Shown here: piece after piece, positions 58,317 through 64,000 of the stretch
How the letters are laid out: every line of letters starts with the position of its first letter
How positions within the stretch are numbered: position 1 is the first letter of the stretch
From: Apium graveolens
Taxonomy: Eukaryota > Streptophyta > Magnoliopsida > Apiales > Apiaceae
Length of the DNA stretch: 64,000 nucleotides
NCBI RefSeq assembly: GCF_009905375.1
Contig: NC_133649.1
Location: 232,351,792 to 232,415,791, forward strand
Reading direction: 5' to 3'
Notes under the pieces: generated by a model
Told to the model about the DNA's origin: nothing
Databases searched by the model: none
Seen by the model: only the letters and a program-made list of their open reading frames with translations
Program-made: the position numbers and the translations under genes

Positions 58317-61300
58317 TATAATAACCCCAATTTTTGGAAAATTTTTGAAACCCTTATGAATAGTGTTTTTGCTGAATGAGAAAACTTTTCATGCCACGCT
58401 ATGTAGGAGTTCTGTTATTGGTCTTCTGGGATATTATTAGTACTCTATGTGGTATATAAGTGTATCTAAAGATCGTCAGAATCCAATTCCGAACACTTTG
58501 ATTTTTCTCGGAAATCCACTAGATACGGAAAGAATTGAGTATAAAGTAACAGGATAAAAAGGATTTAAATTAAAGGATTATAAGAGAGGACCATAAAAGG
58601 AATATAATGTATTGAGAAAGGTTAAGGAAACCCAAGTAATAAGATCCCGGGTATGATCCCTCAAACGATAAACGAAAACGAAAGTTAAGCGAACCGTATA
58701 ACAGATCAGCGGTCATTAGGCAAACAATTAGGAAGTTAATCAAAGGGATTAGAGAGAGTGATGTCACCCAACCAACGAGAAGGGGACAAGGAGGGAAAGA
58801 TGACATCACAGCATGATATAGGCATGACATAAGGAGGAAGGAGATGTGGATGGTTATTAACCACACAAAATCAAGGTTAATAAGTAATTAACCTAAAACA
58901 ACACAAAAATCAACCAACCAAAAGCAAAACAAGGCAAAACACAAAAATCTCTCTTTCTTCTTCATCTTGCTCTCGGCTTTTTGAAGAAATGCAAGGATGA
59001 GAATTTCAAAACCCTAGCTACACACCTTCAAAAATCAAGAGGTTTGTTTCTTTAGCTTCCTAATTCATAACTAAGATGAGCCATAAGTTTAAGCTTAAGA
59101 TTCCATGTTTAACATAGCTAATTAATTCATCAAAGTTCTTGGTGAATAGTGTTTTCAAGAAACTAACTTTGTGTTTTCTTAGGTTTCTTCAAGATCCAAG
59201 CTTAGTAGAGATAGTTAGTGGTTATTTAAGGCTTCCTAAGTGATTCTCCACTCTCCAAGGAAGGTATAACTTCTCAAACCCTTAGTATTAAGTTTTGTTG
59301 GTTTGGATTTCATAATGTTAGATGATGGGTTAGTGTAATGAGTGTTTACTCATGATAGAGCTTTGTTTAGTAAGTGGTTTTGTTGATTTTGGAGTTAGGA
59401 GTGATGCTTGTCAGATTTGAAGTTCTTGGTCACATTTTTTGACTTGGTTTAGATGAATAAATTGGTAATATTGAGTTGATTTGGGGCTGTGTAATGTAGT
59501 TTAGATGGAGGTTTGATTGGGTTGTGAATTGGAGTTGAAATTGTGGTTGTTTAAATTGGTTTAAATTTGGGAAATCGCGTAAACATAGCCATCGTAATGT
59601 CCGATTTACTTTAGACTACTTTTGTTCATAACATTAGGACCCGAGAACCCCCTGCTAGATGTTGACCATTGCCATGTTTAGATAGTTCATGTTACGAGCT
59701 TCGTTTTGATATGTAGTTCCTTCGATTCCGATGCACGGTTTAGGAGAAACGACCGTTTCAAGTAACGGCGTTTCGCGAACGAAACTTTTCCCCTCGCCTT
59801 ACTTTGAAACCTTGGTTAAGGACCTTAAATGACTAATTGGGGTAAGAAACATTTATGTTAAGTGTGTTAGGCAGTTGGTAAGACACTCGCGAAGGAATCG
59901 CCTTAAAACTCGTAATGGTTAATTTATTAAAAATGGTGGAGCCGAGGGTACTCGAGTGACTTAAGAGAATCAGTAAGCACAAAACGAGCGTTAGAGTCTG
60001 AGTTGGTTAGAGTATAGATTTACAAGTGACTTTGGTTTAATTCCAACTTACTTATTGCTTATAGGTTACCAGACTCGTCCCGAGCCATTCGTAACCCCCA
60101 GTCGCTCAGGCAAGTTTTCTACCCGTTATACTGTTGTTGTGATGTATATATGTATTTGCATTATCTTGCGATAGATGCATGTTGGTTAATTAGCAAATGT
60201 TGCAATATATTGAAGCATGCTGCAATGATATATATATATATATGCATGCCTGTTTCGTATTCTTGCTATATATATCTGTTGATTCAGTTGATAATACATA
60301 TGCTAGAGGATAGCGGTAACTTGCATATACCCTTAGTATAGGGACCCAAAAGGTGGAAATATTTTCTAAACCGGGAGTCGAGGATCCCGAGTAGATTTTG
60401 TATATATGTATATATATACATATATATTTATATATATATATGGTTATAGTTTTTAAAACTATTAATCGAATAAGGTTTATTCGATAACTTTATTTTATTT
60501 AATGAATATTATTATGAATATTCATTCGAGGGCTTATGACTTCTTTATTTTATTTAATGAATATTATTATGAATATTCATTCAAGGGCTTATGACTTCTT
60601 TTTTTTTATTAAATGAATATTATGTGAATATTAATTCGAGGGCTTATGACTCTTTATATTATTTATTGAATATTATTTCGAATATTATTCGAGGGCTTAT
60701 GACTCTTTTATATTATTATTGGATATTACTTGGATATTCATTTGAGGATGTATGACTCCTTTATTTTATGAATATTATTTATAAAATTCATTCGAGGTAT
60801 TATGACTCCGCTTATTACTGCAATATATTCTTTATTTTATTAAAGAATAAGGTGTCAATAATCAAACTTATTTTCGATTATTCAAATAAAGATAGTACTT
60901 TCGTATAAGTATATCTTTGGTTATTTAATACTCGTTTCAAGTATAAGTTTTAATAATTCTACTTCAATTATTTTTATAAAGATTATTCTTATGGGAATAT
61001 TATTTAAATAATAATATTCAGACATTTTCTAAATATACTGGGGACTGATTTACTTCATTAAATCAGCTTTACTCCAAACACTCTTTAAAGTGTTTTCGAG
61101 TCTTCATAATGATTTTTAAAAGTTAGAGCGGATCCCAAAACTCATTTTTATATTTAAGATCTTCCTTTTTAAGGGGATTTAAATACTCGCTCAAAACCTG
61201 AGGGATCCGGCTCTGTGGTGTATTTTATATTCGCAACAAGGTTGCAGTTTTGGTAAATGAATTGATTACTTACCCAACGTTCGGGAAGTAAGTCCATCTA

Positions 61301-62584
61301 TTGAGTCGACATAAGCAACATGGGCTCAGTGGGCGTCCATGATAGTGTAAGTGGCTCAGTGGGAGTCCAGCAAATGCATAAGTGGCTGAGTGGCAGTCCA
61401 GCATAAGGTCCTATTGAGACCAGGGTGATGACCAGTGGGGAGTTCGTCCATCTACTAGTAGAAAAGGTTACTTATGGGTATCTTTGCCTGATCAGCAAGA
61501 TATCTGGTTTATGCCAAAATTCTTTTCCTTTCCAAAATTCATTGGATGTTTCAAACTCTGTTCATACTTCACATGACAGAGGTTTTCAGGAAATGTATAA
61601 AGGAAGATGTATATGTGGATATATATATATATCAGAACTTAATGAAGTATATCATAACTTCATTTCCTTTAATAATATTTTAAAGATTTAATCTATTCAA
61701 ATCTTGTCTTGTAGTCTCATCTATGTGATGAACTGTTGAAAGCTCATTATACTTTGAACAATGGTAGTTCAAGTAGCTTTATAAATGATATAAGTGTAGT
61801 GAAGTATTTGGTAACTTCATCTTTTAAACTTATATCTAGTAAATGATTATCTTATGTATGACAAAGATTTTCAGAAAAACATTGAGACAAGGTTAGATAT
61901 ATTAGATCACCTTGCAACGATATTTTTATACAGTTATAAACTGGAACTTTGTGTATATTATGCATGGAAGAGGACTTCCAAGATTTTGAAAAGTATATAT
62001 GTATATATACTAAATATTTTGCGACTTCATCGCATTAAAATATCAAACTTGGTTCATTTCTTTTGACCAAGACTTTCATGAGTACTATGAGAAGGCTCAT
62101 ATATTGTTAATCATTATACATATTATTTTGGTGGGCTTGCTGCTCACCCTTGCTTTCTTCTTTCATCACACAACATCAGATAGACAAGATGAACAGGACC
62201 AAGCTCCCAATTCGCGAGCGGATATGAAATATTCCGCAGTTTCCTATAGGCGTTGATGTCGCTGTAGCTGAGGTAGGAACTACCAATAGGCTAGACTTTC
62301 AACTTTTGATGTACCGGGTTTATGTATATTTATGAATTGTAATAATGGCAAAGAAATGTAAATTTATTCAGAAAACCTTTTAAGGTGTATTGCAGATAAT
62401 TGTGGAATAAAATAACTTGTGGTTATTTTTGGATGTTCAGCTCTGAGACTATAACGTGTGGTGTGTGTGTTTATTGTAGGGTCATAGTACAGAGTAGTTG
62501 AGTAATTATTAAGATTGGGTGTTATTAAGGGAAATAGAACTCGTGACAACCCGGATCCCCGACCCCGGATTTGGGGGTGTTACA
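58317..62584 (+). repeat. LTR_C: 3' LTR of G4, 4268 bp
   Basis: Starts tataataacccc (the usual TG has become TA) and ends gggggtgttaca. It is the only complete LTR of this family in the window and the reference for LTR_A and LTR_B. It carries the conserved hairpin at 59770-59785, the ~60-bp array at 60480-60830 and three tggctcagtgggagtcc-type units at 61320-61405. No gene inside. Confidence 0.95.
60480..60830. repeat. Tandem repeats (~60 bp) in LTR_C
   Basis: About six copies around gaatattcattcgagggct, each followed by tatgactctttattttatt-like text. Copy number differs among LTR_A, LTR_B and LTR_C. Confidence 0.8.
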
Positions 62585-62890
62585 ATAAGGAAAACTTGGA
62601 GGGAGCCCAATGCTTTGCCTAGAACATTACTCATTCAAGAAAGAGGAATTACAATTCACAAATCACCTCATTGGTTGATGGAGTTCAGAGACAACAAAGG
62701 AGTCAGAAGATTTTTCAGAATTGAAGATCAGCTCAAGATTTCCAGTAATGAAACTCTCAAGGATATGCAATCTAAGTTAGACATCAATGAAGAAGATGAA
62801 CCTGAATTCTACAGACAACTTCAACTTCAAATAGAGGAGAATGACATGAGGCTAGGAAAGAAAACAAGGAATCAAAGGAAAAGAAACTAA
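62585..62890 (+). CDS. C-terminal end of ORF3 of copia C2 (5' cut by G4)
   Basis: 101 residues in an open frame to TAA at 62888-62890. It starts IRKTWREP at the LTR_C junction; upstream codons belong to the LTR, not to this gene. It contains PHWLMEF, KGVRRFFR and SSNETL, an acidic segment (EEDEPEF) and a strongly basic end (KKTRNQRKRN). It matches C1 at 12473-12700. Unlike C1 there is no stop in this part. Function unknown; position after pol is like the extra ORF of Sirevirus-type elements. Confidence 0.75.
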   Translation: MRKTWREPNALPRTLLIQERGITIHKSPHWLMEFRDNKGVRRFFRIEDQLKISSNETLKDMQSKLDINEEDEPEFYRQLQLQIEENDMRLGKKTRNQRKRN

Positions 62891-63064
62891 TCTGCTCAGG
62901 CTAAAGGAGCACCCTTGGAAACAATGTAACTCTTCAATTCCATCTCAGCATACACATTTTTGTAGCACTTTTGAATTTCTGCTTTATTACAGTTTATATA
63001 TTTGTCAAGTGTTTTGTTATCATCAAGCTAAACCCAAATTTATGCCTGCAGTTCTAGTAGACAT
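62891..63064 (+). other. 3' untranslated region of C2
   Basis: 174 bp without an ORF, containing gttttgttatcatcaag, which is also in C1 near 12315-12331 on the other strand. It shows where G1 cut C1. Confidence 0.6.
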
Positions 63065-63077
63065 AAATAGGGGAGAT
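63065..63077 (+). other. Polypurine tract of C2
   Basis: aaataggggagat before the LTR start. The LTR then begins tattagg; the usual TG has probably become TA. Confidence 0.7.
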
Positions 63078-63359
63078 TATTAGGAATATGTGTATTAGTT
63101 TGATGATAAGTTAAACAAAACACTTAAGTAGAAATCTAGTGTTTGTAGCCTCAACGGATAAGACCATCTTGGCTATCCGTTGAAGGAGTAGCTTTACTTA
63201 GCAATAAGTTTAGTATTGTAGCACATTTCATTCTCTAGATTCAAGTTGTAATTCTTAGATGTTGTAGGAAATTATCAGTCATGTTGACTACTAATGGATA
63301 TGCAAATAGGAGGGCTAATTGTAAATATTTCATGCCTTGTAATTTTATATAAGTGAAGA

Positions 63360-63565
63360 AGTATCAACGGATATTGAAGACCTTCAACGAATAAGAATCA
63401 AAGCTTCAACGGATGTCTATAATGCTTCAACGGATAATATCCATCAATGGATAAGTGCTTCAACGGATAAAGACTTCAACTGATAATGCATCAACGGATA
63501 AAGCTTCAACGGATAAAGCCTCAACGGATAAGGCATCAACGGATGAAAGCTTCAACGGATGCTTA
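63360..63565. repeat. Array of ttcaacggataa motifs in C2 LTR
   Basis: About a dozen copies of caacggat(a) spaced 12-22 bp, with forms like catcaacggataaagc and cctcaacggataagg. Two more lie in opposite orientation near 63150 and 63175 (caacggataag...atccgttgaag). Related to the atccgtcggg motif in C1. Likely a multi-copy protein-binding site in U3; unproven. Confidence 0.75.
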
Positions 63566-63800
63566 GTTCATTAGCAGTTGATAGTGACAATTCACAAGCT
63601 GACAGAGGCACATGGGTTGATAGAGACAAACTGGAATGTGGAAGCCTCTAGGAGGAATCAAGAAAATGCAGCATTTCCATTCTGATGCAAAGATTCACAG
63701 ATTATCCTAGATTGCATTGGACAGAGAAATGAAGAAGAAACATGTGAAGAATCTTTTTAATTGTATTTTATAGTTTTGTCTTCACTTGTAAACTTGGTGA

Positions 63801-63808
63801 TATATAAA
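63801..63808 (+). promoter_or_regulatory. TATA box of C2 LTR
   Basis: tatataaa in the context ggtgatatataaaccgag, about 240 bp after the motif array. A weaker candidate lies near 63344 (ttatataag). Confidence 0.6.
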
Positions 63809-64000
63809 CCGAGTAGCAGCTAGTAATTAGATAGGAATTTTCCTGAGCTGTTTAGAAATATCAAGAGAGAAAATCATCTAGTTTATACTAGGAAGCAGCT
63901 GTGATTTAATTCTTTGAATCACAGATTTTCTGAAATAACACATCTCTGGTGGAACAACAAATCCACCAGAAAAGTTTTTAAGTTCTTTGTGTTCTTTACA

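Larger units (their letters stand above)
49246..62584 (+). mobile_element. G4: Ty3/gypsy element with decayed interior
   Basis: LTR_B (49246-52784, start lost in the gap), Met-type primer site, interior 52785-58316, polypurine tract and LTR_C (58317-62584). The interior holds, in order, a misplaced RT-end/RNase H/integrase fragment, gag, protease, RT, RNase H and integrase relics, all with many stops. LTR_B and LTR_C share the same variable segments and are about 98% alike where I compared them. The right flank after LTR_C is copia C2 sequence (ataag). The left flank is in the gap, so the duplication cannot be tested. It probably moved with the help of a related active element. Confidence 0.88.
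62585..64000 (+). mobile_element. C2: 3' end of a second copia element of the C1 family
   Basis: Contains the end of ORF3, a 3' untranslated stretch, a polypurine tract and the first 923 bp of the 3' LTR, then runs off the window. It aligns with C1 at 12299-12700 on the opposite strand. It was cut by G4 just before 62585. The opposite orientation to C1 shows it is a different copy. Confidence 0.88.
63078..64000 (+). repeat. 3' LTR of C2 (first 923 bp)
   Basis: Begins after the polypurine tract. It carries an array of caacggata motifs (63360-63565) and a TATA box at 63801-63808, so the array lies in U3. It runs past the window end. No gene is supported. Confidence 0.8.

Noticed and set aside
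44983..62584. LTR_A to LTR_C read as one element with a duplicated 5' LTR
   Set aside because: LTR_A differs from B and C in long segments, and the outer flanks are C1 gag on one side and C2 ORF3 in opposite orientation on the other, with no matching 5-bp duplication.
62519..62584. Extension of the C2 ORF3 frame into the LTR_C end
   Set aside because: The open frame upstream of 62585 belongs to LTR sequence also found at the LTR_B end. The fusion is accidental.
63360..63565. Short spaced repeats that could suggest a CRISPR-like array
   Set aside because: The repeats are only ~10 bp, spacing is irregular and the context is a copia LTR.

Overview
The window is plant nuclear DNA made almost entirely of LTR retrotransposons inserted into one another. 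I found no host gene, tRNA, rRNA or CRISPR array. The plant origin rests on initiator-Met-type primer binding sites after LTRs, TATA boxes on A+T-rich DNA, GT-AG introns with polypyrimidine tracts, TGGGCY promoter motifs, a Tat-lineage Ty3/gypsy element with two RNase H domains, and a Ty1/copia family with an extra ORF after pol. A eudicot is likely, but the species cannot be named from this sequence.

Layout. (1) 1-12298, + strand: G1, a Ty3/gypsy element of Tekay/Del type with ~3.4 kb LTRs, its 5' LTR cut by the window edge. Gag and pol are recognisable but carry frameshifts and a stop. (2) 12299-44982, - strand: C1, an old Ty1/copia element (gag, protease, integrase remnant, RT/RNase H and a long third ORF). 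It is the host for later insertions: G1 at its 3' end; T1 (15500-26593, Tat lineage, 5-bp target duplication gaaag); S1, a solo LTR (26610-28325, duplication caagt); and G3 (29508-39772, Tekay-type, duplication catag). LTR_A (44983 onward) cuts its gag. (3) 44983-49145: LTR_A, then a 100-N assembly gap (49146-49245). (4) 49246-62584, + strand: G4, with LTR_B, a strongly decayed interior and LTR_C. (5) 62585-64000, + strand: C2, the 3' end of another copy of the C1 copia family, with the end of its third ORF and the first ~920 bp of its 3' LTR.

The most interesting unit is T1. Its two 569-bp LTRs differ at only two positions that I could find. Its gag-pol frame is open for 1798 codons and then meets one stop near the end of integrase. 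Between pol and the 3' LTR it carries, on the opposite strand, a gene-like unit: a TGGGCY-rich promoter, a TATA box, and a frame joined by two GT-AG introns to give about 580 residues. Next to it lies a tandem array with 20, 80 and 160-bp periodicity.

Relative order. C1 is oldest. G3 (diverged LTRs, many stops) came early. G1 and G4 are intermediate by LTR similarity. T1 is youngest. G4 is unusual because its LTRs are very alike while its interior is ruined, which suggests it moved as a non-autonomous element.
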